A stretch of 64,000 bases of DNA, taken from assembly GCA_038145245.1 (NCBI GenBank), contig JAYQPI010000002.1, positions 15,948-79,947 on the forward strand, read 5' to 3'. The position numbers were made by a program, and so were the translations under genes. Below the pieces are notes generated by a model, which saw nothing but the letters and a program-made list of their open reading frames with translations, was not told the DNA's origin and searched no databases. Position 1 is the first letter of the stretch; each line of letters starts with the position of its first letter. Source of the DNA: Fontibacterium sp038145245 (GTDB lineage Bacteria; Pseudomonadota; Alphaproteobacteria; Pelagibacterales; Pelagibacteraceae). Below are positions 40,240 through 49,141 of the stretch, one piece after another.

Positions 40240-40842
40240 ATGAAATTAGAGTCAAAAATAGTAATAGATTTTATAAAACCATTCACAAAAGTTCTTGATG
40301 TAGGTTGTGGAGATGGAAGTATTCTTCTTCACTTAAAAAAAGAAAAAAAAATTGATGCTCGAGGTATTGAGATTGATCACGAAAAAGTCAAAGAAAGCCT
40401 AAGCAAAGGTCTTTCTGTTGTCGAAGGGGATGCAGAAAAAGATCTAATTAACTATCCTGATCAATCTTTTGATTACGTAATTCTAACACAAACTCTACAA
40501 GCTTTTTACAAACCCAGAAAAGTTTTGCATGAACTTTTAAGAATTGGAAAAAATGCGATTGTATCTATTCCTAACTTTGGCTACTGGAAAGTTAGATTTA
40601 GTTTACTTCTTAAAGGACGTATGCCTGTTACAAAAACTTTACCCAACACATGGCATGACACCCCTAATTTACATATGTGCACAATTAAAGATTTTTTTGA
40701 TTTGTGTCATTCTGATAAGATTGACATAATAAAATCGGTTGCTGTAACTCAAGATAAATCTTCAGCAATTTCAGATTTAAATTTAGAAATAAAAAATCTT
40801 TATTCAGAATTTGGTATTTTTTTAATTAGCAAAAAAAACTAA
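40240..40842 (+). CDS. metW: Methionine biosynthesis protein MetW (methyltransferase fold)
   Basis: 200-residue class I SAM-binding-fold protein. Motif I is VLDVGCGDGSILLHL; later VVEGDAEKDLINYPDQSFDYVI and FGYWKVRFSLLLKGRMPVT with TWHDTPNLHMCTIKDF are MetW-specific. MetW normally works with MetX (homoserine O-acyltransferase) and is encoded right after it. Here no metX is adjacent: the preceding 242 bp hold only a SAM-II riboswitch and a hairpin. An in-frame TAA sits directly before the ATG, so the start cannot lie further upstream. gloB follows 10 bases downstream. Confidence 0.93.
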   Translation: MKLESKIVIDFIKPFTKVLDVGCGDGSILLHLKKEKKIDARGIEIDHEKVKESLSKGLSVVEGDAEKDLINYPDQSFDYVILTQTLQAFYKPRKVLHELLRIGKNAIVSIPNFGYWKVRFSLLLKGRMPVTKTLPNTWHDTPNLHMCTIKDFFDLCHSDKIDIIKSVAVTQDKSSAISDLNLEIKNLYSEFGIFLISKKN

Positions 40843-40852
40843 TCTTTCTTTT

Positions 40853-41617
40853 ATGATGGTTACTCATATTATTCCATGTTTAAAAGATAATTATGCTTAC
40901 ATTGTAGAAAATAAAAAAACTAAAAATGCATGCGTTATCGATCCTTCTGAGTCAGAACCTATTATAAATTTTTTAAATATAAATAAACTAAATCTTAAAT
41001 ATATTCTAAATACCCATCATCATGCTGATCACATAGGGGGAAATCTAGAATTAAAAAAAAAATTCAATTCAAAAATATTAGGCTTTGAAAAAGATAAAAA
41101 TAGGATTCCAGGAATTGATATTTTTTTAAAAGATAAACAAATTTGGAATTTTGAAGAATCCAATGTTTTAGTAGAGCATGTTCCTGGTCATACCTCTGGT
41201 CACATATTTTATTATTTTAAAAATGAAGAATTTGTCTTTACAGGTGATACCTTATTTTCATTTGGATGTGGTAGGCTGTTTGAGGGTTCTTATTTAGAGA
41301 TGATTAATTCTCTAAAAAAAATTAGATCCTTACCATCTAAAACAAAATTATATTGCGGCCACGAGTACACAATTAACAACTTAAAATTTTGTATAGAAAT
41401 TGATAAAAACAACCCAGAACTTAAAAAAAAGTATACTCAAGTCAGCAATCAAATTAAGAATAAATTACCAAGTGTCCCTTCTAGTATAAGTGAAGAAATA
41501 AAATTTAATATTTTTTTGAAATTTGATGATCTAGAATTTAAAAAATCAATAGGACTTGAGGGTCTAAATGAAGTAGATTTTTTTAAAAAGATTAGAGATT
41601 TAAAAGATAATTTCTAA
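40853..41617 (+). CDS. gloB: Hydroxyacylglutathione hydrolase (glyoxalase II)
   Basis: 254-residue metallo-beta-lactamase-fold enzyme hydrolysing S-lactoylglutathione in methylglyoxal detoxification. The metal site THHHADHIGG is intact, with further ligands in VPGHTSGHI, FTGDTLFSFGCGRLFEG and YCGHEYT. Length is normal. The start is ATG at 40853 or the adjacent ATG at 40856. It probably shares the metW transcript and so may partly respond to SAM through transcript level. Confidence 0.95.
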   Translation: MMVTHIIPCLKDNYAYIVENKKTKNACVIDPSESEPIINFLNINKLNLKYILNTHHHADHIGGNLELKKKFNSKILGFEKDKNRIPGIDIFLKDKQIWNFEESNVLVEHVPGHTSGHIFYYFKNEEFVFTGDTLFSFGCGRLFEGSYLEMINSLKKIRSLPSKTKLYCGHEYTINNLKFCIEIDKNNPELKKKYTQVSNQIKNKLPSVPSSISEEIKFNIFLKFDDLEFKKSIGLEGLNEVDFFKKIRDLKDNF

Positions 41618-41647
41618 AAACCAACATTCCTTAACATAATCACAATC

Positions 41648-41675
41648 TTGACAAGCTAAGGCACCTATATATATT
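41648..41675 (+). promoter_or_regulatory. Sigma-70 promoter of the rplU-rpmA operon
   Basis: Perfect TTGACA (41648-41653), a 16-bp spacer and TATATT (41670-41675), 23 bp before the rplU ATG. It is the best consensus promoter in the window and fits a highly expressed ribosomal protein operon. Confidence 0.8.
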
Positions 41676-41698
41676 GCCCTGACCTAAAAATATTACAT

Positions 41699-42106
41699 AT
41701 GACTTTTGCAGTAATTAAAACTGGTGGTAAACAATATAAAGTGTCAGCAAACGATACTATTAGAATTGAAAAGCTTGATAATCAAGCTGGTAAAGTTTTT
41801 GAATTTAAAGAAGTTCTTCTAACAACAGACAATACCTCAACTGAAATAGGATCACCTATGATCGATGGTGCATATGTTGAAGCTGAACTTTTAAAACAAG
41901 CAAGAAATGACAAAGTTATTATTTTTAAAAAAAGAAGAAGACAAAATTCGAGAAGAAAACGTGGACATAGACAAAATGTTTCAATAGTGAAAATTTTAAA
42001 AATTTATGGTAAAAGTGGTAAACTTTTAGCTGAAGTTAAAAATTCTACTGTAGAAAAAAAAACTTCTGAAAAAAAAGTTGAAACTAAAATAACAGATAAA
42101 AAATAG
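41699..42106 (+). CDS. rplU: 50S ribosomal protein bL21
   Basis: 135-residue ribosomal protein. MTFAVIKTGGKQYKVSANDT at the N-terminus and KKRRRQNSRRKRGHRQNVS are diagnostic. The canonical domain ends near residue 103; an additional 30 or so residues, rich in Lys, Glu, Thr and Ser (ending KKVETKITDKK), form a disordered tail. Such tails occur in some alphaproteobacterial bL21 proteins. rpmA follows after 7 bases. Confidence 0.97.
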   Translation: MTFAVIKTGGKQYKVSANDTIRIEKLDNQAGKVFEFKEVLLTTDNTSTEIGSPMIDGAYVEAELLKQARNDKVIIFKKRRRQNSRRKRGHRQNVSIVKILKIYGKSGKLLAEVKNSTVEKKTSEKKVETKITDKK

Positions 42107-42113
42107 ATAAAAA

Positions 42114-42368
42114 ATGGCAACAAAAAAAGCTGGTGGATCGACAAAAAACGGACGCGATAGTGCTGGAAGGCGACTAGGCGTAAAAAAATTTGGCGGTCAA
42201 TCTGTGATAGCTGGAAATATTATTATGAGACAAAGAGGAACAAAAATGTTCCCTGGTAATAATGTTGGTATGGGTAAAGATCATACAATTTTTTCTAAAA
42301 TAAACGGTGTTGTAAAATTCGAGACAAAAAAACTCGGAAGAACTTACATTTCAGTAATCCCTCAATAA
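42114..42368 (+). CDS. rpmA: 50S ribosomal protein bL27
   Basis: 84-residue protein starting MATKKAGGSTKNGRDSAGRR, the universally conserved N-terminal tail reaching the peptidyl-transferase centre. GNIIMRQRGTKMFPGNNVG is also diagnostic. Followed by a strong intrinsic terminator and then obgE, the standard rplU-rpmA-obg order. Confidence 0.98.
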   Translation: MATKKAGGSTKNGRDSAGRRLGVKKFGGQSVIAGNIIMRQRGTKMFPGNNVGMGKDHTIFSKINGVVKFETKKLGRTYISVIPQ

Positions 42369-42369
42369 A

Positions 42370-42397
42370 CTCAGTTTATTTTTAAACTGAGGTTTTT
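42370..42397 (+). terminator. Intrinsic terminator after rpmA
   Basis: CTCAGTTTA (42370-42378) pairs perfectly with TAAACTGAG (42383-42391) around a TTTT loop, followed by GTTTTT (42392-42397). It should end or attenuate the ribosomal protein transcript before obgE. Confidence 0.9.
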
Positions 42398-42421
42398 ATT
42401 TATAATCAATAGCGTACTAGT

Positions 42422-43390
42422 ATGAAATTTTTAGATCAAGTTAAAATCATGATTAAAGCAGGAGACGGAGGCAATGGTTGCGTTGCCTTCAGAAGAGAAA
42501 AATTTATTGAATTTGGTGGACCTTACGGAGGTGATGGTGGTGACGGAGGATCAATAATTGTAAAAGCTGTGAATGGTTTAAACACTTTAGTTGATTATCG
42601 CTTTGCACAACATCACAAAGCTCAAAATGGTTTTAATGGTTCTGGAAATAATAAAAGAGGACTTTCAGGAAAAGATTTAATTTTAAGAGTTCCTGTTGGA
42701 ACCCAAGTATATGAGGAAGATAAAAAAACTTTATTATTTGATTTAATAAAAGAAAATCAAGAATATGTCATAGCTAAAGGAGGTCAAGGCGGACTTGGTA
42801 ATTCAAAATTTAAAAGTTCAACTAATAGATCTCCAAGAAAATTCACTTATGGAAAAAAAGGAGAAGAGTTTACAATTTGGCTAGAGTTAAAATTAATTGC
42901 TGATGTTGGAATCGTTGGTTTCCCAAATGCTGGAAAATCTAGTTTGCTTTCAATATCAACTAGAGCAAGACCAAAAATTGCAAATTATCCTTTTACAACA
43001 TTGAATCCAAATCTTGGAGTTGTTTCTGTTGATAATAAGGAAATAATTATTGCTGATATACCTGGTTTAATTGAAGGTGCACATACTGGTTCTGGTTTAG
43101 GTGATAAATTTTTAAAACATATAGAAAGATGCAAAAGCATTATTCATATGATTGATATTAATGAGAAAGATTTAGTCGATAAATACAAGATTATTAGAAA
43201 TGAATTAAAAGAATTTAATCCAGAATTAATAAAAAAAAGGGAACTTATAGTGTTTAATAAGATTGATTTAATAGATGAAAAAGAAAAAAAAGAAAAGATT
43301 ATGAATTTTACTAAAAAAATTAAGAAAAAAGTTTATGATATATCTGTTGAAAAAAATATTAATATAAAAAATTTATTACGAGCTATTTAA
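42422..43390 (+). CDS. obgE: GTPase Obg/CgtA
   Basis: 322-residue ribosome-associated GTPase. The Gly-rich Obg domain (about 1-158) includes KIMIKAGDGGNGCVAFRREK and GGPYGGDGGDGGSIIV. The G domain has G1 GFPNAGKSS, switch II DIPGLIEGAHTG and G4 FNKIDLID. There is no C-terminal OCT domain, as usual in short Gram-negative forms. It acts in 50S maturation and stress responses. proB starts directly at its stop (0-base gap). Confidence 0.97.
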   Translation: MKFLDQVKIMIKAGDGGNGCVAFRREKFIEFGGPYGGDGGDGGSIIVKAVNGLNTLVDYRFAQHHKAQNGFNGSGNNKRGLSGKDLILRVPVGTQVYEEDKKTLLFDLIKENQEYVIAKGGQGGLGNSKFKSSTNRSPRKFTYGKKGEEFTIWLELKLIADVGIVGFPNAGKSSLLSISTRARPKIANYPFTTLNPNLGVVSVDNKEIIIADIPGLIEGAHTGSGLGDKFLKHIERCKSIIHMIDINEKDLVDKYKIIRNELKEFNPELIKKRELIVFNKIDLIDEKEKKEKIMNFTKKIKKKVYDISVEKNINIKNLLRAI

Positions 43391-44503
43391 ATGGACATTT
43401 TAAAATATAAAACAATTGTAATTAAAATAGGCTCTAGTCTAATTGTTGATGGAAAAAATAAAATTAAAAAGAATTGGTTCAATAAATTAATAGAAGATAT
43501 TAATTTTTTAATCAAAAAAAATAAGCAAATTATTATTGTCTCTTCAGGTGCAATTGCACTTGGCTGTGATTTATTAAAAATAAACAAAAAAAATACAAAA
43601 TTAAGCCAGTTCCAAGCAATAGCCGCTATTGGTCAAATCGAATTAATTAATCTATTTAAAAAAGCATTTGAAAAGAAAAAAATCAATATTTCTCAAATAC
43701 TACTAACTTTGGAAGACACGGAAGAAAGAAGAAGATCTTTAAATGCTAAAGAAACAATAAATAATTTACTTAAAATGTCTGTAATACCAATTGTGAATGA
43801 AAACGATACAGTTGCGACCTCAGAAATAAGATATGGTGATAATGATAGATTAGCAGCAAGAGTTGCTCAAATATGTAATGCTGATTGCTTAATTATGCTT
43901 TCAGACATAGATGGTCTTTATTCTTCTGATCCAAAGAAAAATGAGAATGCTAAAATCATTAAGAAAGTAAAAACTATTGATAAATCTATAGAAGAACTTG
44001 CTTCTGAGAGCATCAGCTCTTATGGAACTGGTGGAATGATAACTAAAATTAAAGCTGCAAAAATTTGTATGCAATCTGGTTGTGATATGATTTTGACAAG
44101 CGGTAAAATTAATAATCCTATAAAGAATATTATTAAAGATAAGAATTATACTTTATTTGAATCTCAATCATCATCGTTGAATGCAAAGAAACAATGGATT
44201 CTAAATTCTATTGCAACTAAAGGTTCTATAATGATTGATGAAGGTGCTGAAAAAGCATTAAAAAGTGGAAAAAGTCTTTTGCCAATTGGAGTAACTGCGG
44301 TTGAGGGAAATTTTAATCGCGGTGATGCTGTTTATATTATAAATTCAAAAAATAAGCGTATAGCGACAGGGATTAGCGCCTACTCAAGCCTAGATGCTAA
44401 AAAAATTATTGGTTTTAAAACTGATAAAATTAAGGAAATATTAGGATATGTTAGTCGAGGCGAAATGATTCATATTGATAATTTAGTTTATCAAGCAGAA
44501 TAA
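43391..44503 (+). CDS. proB: Glutamate 5-kinase
   Basis: 370-residue first enzyme of proline synthesis. The amino-acid kinase domain has VIKIGSSLIVDG, IVSSGAIALG, PIVNENDTVATSEIRYGDND and YGTGGMITKIKAA. A C-terminal PUA domain (about 275-360; KSLLPIGVTAVEGNFNRGDAV) is present, as in most bacterial ProB. It is 4 bases upstream of proA, giving both steps to glutamate semialdehyde in one unit with obgE. Confidence 0.97.
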   Translation: MDILKYKTIVIKIGSSLIVDGKNKIKKNWFNKLIEDINFLIKKNKQIIIVSSGAIALGCDLLKINKKNTKLSQFQAIAAIGQIELINLFKKAFEKKKINISQILLTLEDTEERRRSLNAKETINNLLKMSVIPIVNENDTVATSEIRYGDNDRLAARVAQICNADCLIMLSDIDGLYSSDPKKNENAKIIKKVKTIDKSIEELASESISSYGTGGMITKIKAAKICMQSGCDMILTSGKINNPIKNIIKDKNYTLFESQSSSLNAKKQWILNSIATKGSIMIDEGAEKALKSGKSLLPIGVTAVEGNFNRGDAVYIINSKNKRIATGISAYSSLDAKKIIGFKTDKIKEILGYVSRGEMIHIDNLVYQAE

Positions 44504-44507
44504 ATTT

Positions 44508-45770
44508 ATGAGTAACAATTATTTAGATAATATTGGTTCAAACGCGATAAATGCTTCAAAAGAATTATCGCTATTAAGTGAAAAAAGAAAAAATAAAGTT
44601 CTTACTGATTTTTATAAAAATCTAAAATTAAATAAAAAAAAAATCTTAAACGCAAATAAGATCGATGTTTTAAAGGCAAGTAAAAAAAATTTAAGTAAAA
44701 ATTTAATTGATCGACTAATACTTAACGACAAAAAAATTAATTATATAATAAAATCTGTTCAAGAAGTTATTAAACTTGGGGATCCAACACAAAAAATAAT
44801 ATCAAAATGGAAAAGACCTAATGGAATGATAATTAATAAATATACAGTTCCAATCGGTGTCATTGGAGTTATATATGAATCTAGGCCTAACGTTACATCA
44901 GATGTTGCAACACTTTGTTTTAAATCCGGTAATGCAGTTATTTTGAGAGGTGGTAGCGAAGCTATTCATACAAATAAAGTTATTTCTGAATGTTTTAGAA
45001 GATCTTTAAAAAAGAATAATATTAATGAAGATTGCATTCAATTAATTAATAATACAAATAGAAAGCTAGTTGATTACATGCTTTCAAAAATGGAGAGATT
45101 CATAGATGTGATTATTCCACGAGGAGGAAAAAACTTAGTCAAAAAAGTTCAAATGATGTCTAATGTTCCAACCATTGGTCATTTAGAAGGGTTGTGTCAT
45201 GTCTACATTGATAAATATGCAGATTTAAACATGGCAAAAAGAATTACGCTCAATGCTAAAATGAGGAATACTAGCATATGCGGAGCTGCGGAAACTTTAT
45301 TGATTGATAAAGCATGCATAAAAACTCACTTAAAACCAATATTACAGTTATTGAGTATTAGTGGGTGCAAAATTATTGGTGATAAAATTACCAAAAAGAA
45401 TTATTCAAATTCTAATATCTCCTTAGCAACAGAACAAGATTGGAAAACAGAATATTTAGATTCCTCAATCTCAGTAAAAATTGTTAATGGGGTAAATGAG
45501 GCTATTGCCCATATTAATAAATATGGTACCCGACACACTGATAGTATTGTTACTAATAATAAAAAGAATGCATCATTATTCTTATCTAAAGTTAATAGTG
45601 CAATCGTTTTACACAATGCTTCTACTCAATTTGCAGATGGTAATGAATTTGGTTTTGGAGCTGAAGTTGGAATATCCACAAATAAATTACACCCTCGTGG
45701 ACCAGTCGGACTTGAACAATTAGTAACCTATAAATATCTAGTAAAAGGCAATGGACAAATTAGACCCTAA
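44508..45770 (+). CDS. proA: Glutamate-5-semialdehyde dehydrogenase
   Basis: 420-residue gamma-glutamyl phosphate reductase of proline synthesis. Conserved segments: PIGVIGVIYESRPNVTSDVA, AVILRGGSEAIHTN, DVIIPRGGKNLVK, MRNTSICGAAETLL (catalytic Cys) and FGFGAEVGISTNKLHPRGP near the C-terminus. Length is normal. Follows proB; nadD starts 18 bases downstream. Confidence 0.97.
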   Translation: MSNNYLDNIGSNAINASKELSLLSEKRKNKVLTDFYKNLKLNKKKILNANKIDVLKASKKNLSKNLIDRLILNDKKINYIIKSVQEVIKLGDPTQKIISKWKRPNGMIINKYTVPIGVIGVIYESRPNVTSDVATLCFKSGNAVILRGGSEAIHTNKVISECFRRSLKKNNINEDCIQLINNTNRKLVDYMLSKMERFIDVIIPRGGKNLVKKVQMMSNVPTIGHLEGLCHVYIDKYADLNMAKRITLNAKMRNTSICGAAETLLIDKACIKTHLKPILQLLSISGCKIIGDKITKKNYSNSNISLATEQDWKTEYLDSSISVKIVNGVNEAIAHINKYGTRHTDSIVTNNKKNASLFLSKVNSAIVLHNASTQFADGNEFGFGAEVGISTNKLHPRGPVGLEQLVTYKYLVKGNGQIRP

Positions 45771-45788
45771 TATTTTTATTAATTTATA

Positions 45789-46346
45789 ATGAAAATAGGT
45801 ATCCTTGGTGGAACTTTTGACCCCCCTCATGTTGGGCATTTAAATATATCTTTGGAAGCTATTAAACGATTCCAATTAAATAAAGTTATATGGCTTATCA
45901 CAAAAAAGAATCCTTTAAAAAAAAATAGCACAGCAAAAGATATTTCTGACAGAATAAAATTGTGCAATTCATTTATTAAAAAAAATAAAAATATAATTAA
46001 AATTCAATATATCGAAGAGGAAACAGGATCGAATTTTTTATTTGATAACGTAAGTTACATAATTAATAAATCTATAGATCATAAATATTATTTTATTATG
46101 GGCGCTGATAGTTTTATTAAATTTAATCAATGGAAAAAATATAATGAAATTTTAAACAAGCTGTCCATCATTGTGATAAATAGACCAGAATTCTCAATAA
46201 AATCATTAAATTCCATTGCTGCTAAGAAGCTCGAAAAGTACAAATCTTTAGATTTAAAGGATAAACAACATAGATGGTATTTTTTAAGCACAAAAGGTAT
46301 GAATATTTCATCATCAAAAATAAAAGAAATAATTAATGCAAATTAA
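45789..46346 (+). CDS. nadD: Nicotinate-nucleotide adenylyltransferase
   Basis: 185-residue nucleotidyltransferase making deamido-NAD. The motif GGTFDPPHVGHLNI contains the HxGH-type active site. YYFIMGADSFIKFNQWKKY is the family's substrate-binding segment, and the C-terminal SSSKIKEI replaces the ISSTxIR motif. It overlaps rsfS by 11 bp. The nadD-rsfS-rlmH-ctpA-rppH order is conserved in alphaproteobacteria, as I recall. Confidence 0.95.
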   Translation: MKIGILGGTFDPPHVGHLNISLEAIKRFQLNKVIWLITKKNPLKKNSTAKDISDRIKLCNSFIKKNKNIIKIQYIEEETGSNFLFDNVSYIINKSIDHKYYFIMGADSFIKFNQWKKYNEILNKLSIIVINRPEFSIKSLNSIAAKKLEKYKSLDLKDKQHRWYFLSTKGMNISSSKIKEIINAN

Positions 46347-46692
46347 AAAAAAAGAAGCGCTTCTAAAAGAAATAATTAAAATTCTTGATGATAATAAAGC
46401 AAAAGATATCGTAACAATTAATCTCGCAAATAAAAGTACTATAGCGGACTATATGATTGTTGCTAGCGGTACGTCTTCTAGACATATTCAATCTGTTTCT
46501 GAAAATACTATTGAAGAATTAAAGAAAATGGGAGTTAAAGGTTGCAAGATAGAAGGTAGAGATAGTGACAACTGGAAACTTATTGATGCAATAGATGTTA
46601 TAATCCACATTTTTCACCACGAACAAAGAAAAAATTATGAATTAGAAAAAATGTGGGAAGATATTATTCCAAATCAGAAAATTTTTGTTTAA
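46336..46692 (+). CDS. rsfS: Ribosomal silencing factor RsfS
   Basis: 118-residue RsfS (YbeB/Iojap) protein, which binds uL14 and blocks subunit joining during starvation. Diagnostic sequence: MIVASGTSSRHIQSVSEN, GRDSDNWKLIDAIDVIIHIF and YELEKMWED. It overlaps nadD by 11 bp and its stop overlaps the rlmH start (TAATG). Confidence 0.95.
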   Translation: MQIKKKEALLKEIIKILDDNKAKDIVTINLANKSTIADYMIVASGTSSRHIQSVSENTIEELKKMGVKGCKIEGRDSDNWKLIDAIDVIIHIFHHEQRKNYELEKMWEDIIPNQKIFV

Positions 46693-47135
46693 TGAAAATT
46701 AAGGTCCTTTGTTTAGGAAGATTAAACAAAGATGAAGAAAATGAGCTGTGTAAAAGATATGAAAATCGACTTAAAAGTCTAAAAAATAGCGGAATCACAA
46801 GTTTTGCAATTGAACATATTTCTAGAAAAGAACTTGAAAATATAATTAAAAATAAAAAAGAAAAAAAAATTATATTTCTTAGCGAAAATGGAAAAGATTT
46901 TAATACTGAAAACTTTTGTAAAAAACTAAAAAAATTAATCAATTCATCTGTTAAAGAAACATTATTTATTATAGGAGAGCCTGAAGGTTTCAAAGAAAAT
47001 CTAAATAAAGAAAGTTTTGAAGAAATATGCTTAAGTAAACTTACTTTTACTCACTCTTTAACTAGAGTAATACTAACTGAACAAATTTACAGATGTGCCA
47101 CAATTATGATAAATCATCCATATCATAGAGTTTAA
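46692..47135 (+). CDS. rlmH: 23S rRNA (pseudouridine-1915-N3)-methyltransferase
   Basis: 147-residue SPOUT-class enzyme. FIIGEPEGF replaces the usual IGGxxG SAM loop with a Glu, and the C-terminus FTHSLTRVILTEQIYRCAT...YHR is diagnostic. The true start is the ATG at 46692 (MKIKVLCLGRL), overlapping the rsfS stop; an upstream in-frame ATG at 46653 would add 13 residues from inside rsfS and is rejected. Confidence 0.93.
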   Translation: MKIKVLCLGRLNKDEENELCKRYENRLKSLKNSGITSFAIEHISRKELENIIKNKKEKKIIFLSENGKDFNTENFCKKLKKLINSSVKETLFIIGEPEGFKENLNKESFEEICLSKLTFTHSLTRVILTEQIYRCATIMINHPYHRV

Positions 47136-47137
47136 TA

Positions 47138-48283
47138 ATGAAAAAAATTTATTTAATACTTACATTTTTATTCTTAAATTTATTATCGCTAAGTGCTTTT
47201 TCACAAAAAAAAGACGCTCTTTACGAAAAATTAGATCTGTTCAGTGATATTCTTGAAACAATAAATAAAGAATATTTTAAACAAATAAATGAAGGTGATG
47301 TAATTGATGGAGCAATTAATGGAATGCTTCAATCTTTAGATCCTTACTCTTCTTATATGAGTCCTAAAACATTCAAGAACATGAATACAGAAACTAAGGG
47401 TGAGTTTGGTGGTCTTGGTATTGAAGTTACTATGGAAGCTGGTCTTGTAAAAGTAATATCTCCAATTGATGATACGCCGGCTGACAGAGCTGGAATAAGG
47501 TCGGGAGATTATATTATTAAATTAGATAACAAACAGGTTAAAGGATTAACTTTAGATGAAGCTGTAAACACAATGAGAGGTAAGAGCGGAACTCCAATTA
47601 CTCTAACTATTAGAAGAATCGACGTTGATGATCCAATTATTGTAAAAATAATTAGAGAAACAATAAAAACTAGATCTGTAGTTTCTGAAGTAAAAGAAAA
47701 CGTAGGTTATTTAAGATTGAGATCTTTTAATGAAAAAAGTGGTGATGAATTAATAAATAAAATTAAAGAAATAAACAAAAGTAAACCAAACATAACTGGC
47801 TACATTTTGGACTTAAGAAACAATCCTGGTGGACTTTTATCACAAGCAATTAAAATATCAGACGCATTTTTAGACAGTGGAGAAATTGTGTCTACAAAGG
47901 GAAGAGATCTTAAAGATATAAAAGTTTATAATTCTAAAAAGGGTGATGAAATTAGTGGAAAACCACTTATTGTTCTTATTAATAAGGGATCTGCATCTGC
48001 ATCTGAAATAGTAGCCGGAGCTCTAAAAGATCATAAACGAGCAATTGTTCTTGGCGAAAAATCTTTTGGTAAAGGATCAGTTCAATCTATTATGCCTTTA
48101 TCAAATGGCGGTGGATTAAGATTAACAACTGCTAAATATTATCTACCAAGTGGAGAAACAATTGAAGATATTGGAGTACAACCTGATATCAAAGTAGAGC
48201 AACAAAAAGATAATTTTAAAATAAACGACCCTGTAAATGACAATCAACTAATATATGCCCTTAAGCTTCTAAAAGTGTCATGA
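47138..48283 (+). CDS. ctpA: C-terminal processing peptidase (CtpA/Prc type)
   Basis: 381-residue periplasmic serine protease of family S41. A signal peptide (LILTFLFLNLLSLSAFS) precedes an N-terminal helical part, a PDZ domain (about 85-165; GEFGGLGIEVTM through DDTPADRAGIRSGD) and the protease domain. The catalytic Ser and Lys lie in NKGSASASEIVAGAL and GEKSFGKGSVQ. It trims C-terminal peptides of envelope proteins. rppH overlaps its stop by 4 bp. Confidence 0.95.
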   Translation: MKKIYLILTFLFLNLLSLSAFSQKKDALYEKLDLFSDILETINKEYFKQINEGDVIDGAINGMLQSLDPYSSYMSPKTFKNMNTETKGEFGGLGIEVTMEAGLVKVISPIDDTPADRAGIRSGDYIIKLDNKQVKGLTLDEAVNTMRGKSGTPITLTIRRIDVDDPIIVKIIRETIKTRSVVSEVKENVGYLRLRSFNEKSGDELINKIKEINKSKPNITGYILDLRNNPGGLLSQAIKISDAFLDSGEIVSTKGRDLKDIKVYNSKKGDEISGKPLIVLINKGSASASEIVAGALKDHKRAIVLGEKSFGKGSVQSIMPLSNGGGLRLTTAKYYLPSGETIEDIGVQPDIKVEQQKDNFKINDPVNDNQLIYALKLLKVS

Positions 48284-48747
48284 AGAACTTAAGCAATCTT
48301 CCTTACAGAAAAGGCGTTGGAATAATGCTTCTTAATAAAGAAACTGAAGTTTTTATCGGGAAAAGAATTGATAATACTAAAGCATGGCAAATGCCCCAGG
48401 GTGGTGTTGATAATGAAGAAGACGTTGAAAGCGCTGCTAAAAGAGAACTTAAAGAAGAAACGGGAATTACATCAATTGAAATCATAAAAAAATCAGAAAA
48501 AGAATTTATTTATGATCTACCAAATGAACTGCTTGGAAAAATTTGGGATGGAAAATACAAAGGGCAAAAACAAACATGGTTTCTTGCAAGATTTTTAGGA
48601 ACAACAAGTGAAATAAATATCAAACAAAGAAAGGCAGAATTTTATGATTGGCGCTGGGCCAAACCTTCAGAATTACCTGGGTTAATTGTTCCTTTTAAAA
48701 AAAGACTTTATCAAGAAATTTTAGAAGAATTTAAAAATTTTCTTTAA
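48280..48747 (+). CDS. rppH: RNA pyrophosphohydrolase RppH
   Basis: 155-residue Nudix hydrolase. The Nudix box GGVDNEEDVESAAKRELKEE plus TG is complete. YRKGVGIMLLNKETEVFIGK and WQMPQGG at the N-terminus and FYDWRWAKPSELP match RppH/IalA proteins. It removes pyrophosphate from mRNA 5' ends to start decay (dinucleoside polyphosphate hydrolysis is the alternative). The end overlaps convergent atpC by 4 bp. Confidence 0.93.
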   Translation: MKNLSNLPYRKGVGIMLLNKETEVFIGKRIDNTKAWQMPQGGVDNEEDVESAAKRELKEETGITSIEIIKKSEKEFIYDLPNELLGKIWDGKYKGQKQTWFLARFLGTTSEINIKQRKAEFYDWRWAKPSELPGLIVPFKKRLYQEILEEFKNFL

Positions 48748-49136
48748 GATTTTAAATTATTAATTTGATCAATAATTTGATTATTTAGATAAATCTCTTC
48801 ATCAGAAATTTCTTTATTACTTAATTTCTTTTCAGCGTTTTGTTTTAATTTTGCCAATTCTTCGCTTTGAAACTCAGAACTATTAAAAAAATTATCTAAT
48901 AGAATGCTTAATTTATTATTAGAAAATTCTACTGTGCCACCTGTAGAAAAAAATGTATCTGCATTAGTTCCAGCTTTTGCAATGATTTTTCCAGCTTTTA
49001 AGAAAGTAATTAAAGAAATATGATCTTTAAATATTTCCATCTCTCCTTCTATGCCAGAGACAACAACACTATCAACTGGTTTAGAATAAGCTACTTGATT
49101 TGGAGTTACGATTTCTAAATGAATATTATCTGCCAT
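48744..49136 (-). CDS. atpC: ATP synthase F1 subunit epsilon
   Basis: 130-residue central-stalk subunit. LEIVTPNQVAYSKPVDSVVV and GEMEIFKDHISLITFLKAG are typical of the N-terminal beta-sandwich. The C-terminal helical part is present. Last gene of the atpHAGDC operon. Confidence 0.95.
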   Translation of the reverse strand: MADNIHLEIVTPNQVAYSKPVDSVVVSGIEGEMEIFKDHISLITFLKAGKIIAKAGTNADTFFSTGGTVEFSNNKLSILLDNFFNSSEFQSEELAKLKQNAEKKLSNKEISDEEIYLNNQIIDQINNLKS

Positions 49137-49141
49137 TTAAA

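Noticed and set aside
46653..46691. Upstream in-frame ATG for rlmH
   Set aside because: The added 13 residues come from inside rsfS and are absent from the RlmH family; the ATG at 46692 gives the conserved N-terminus.
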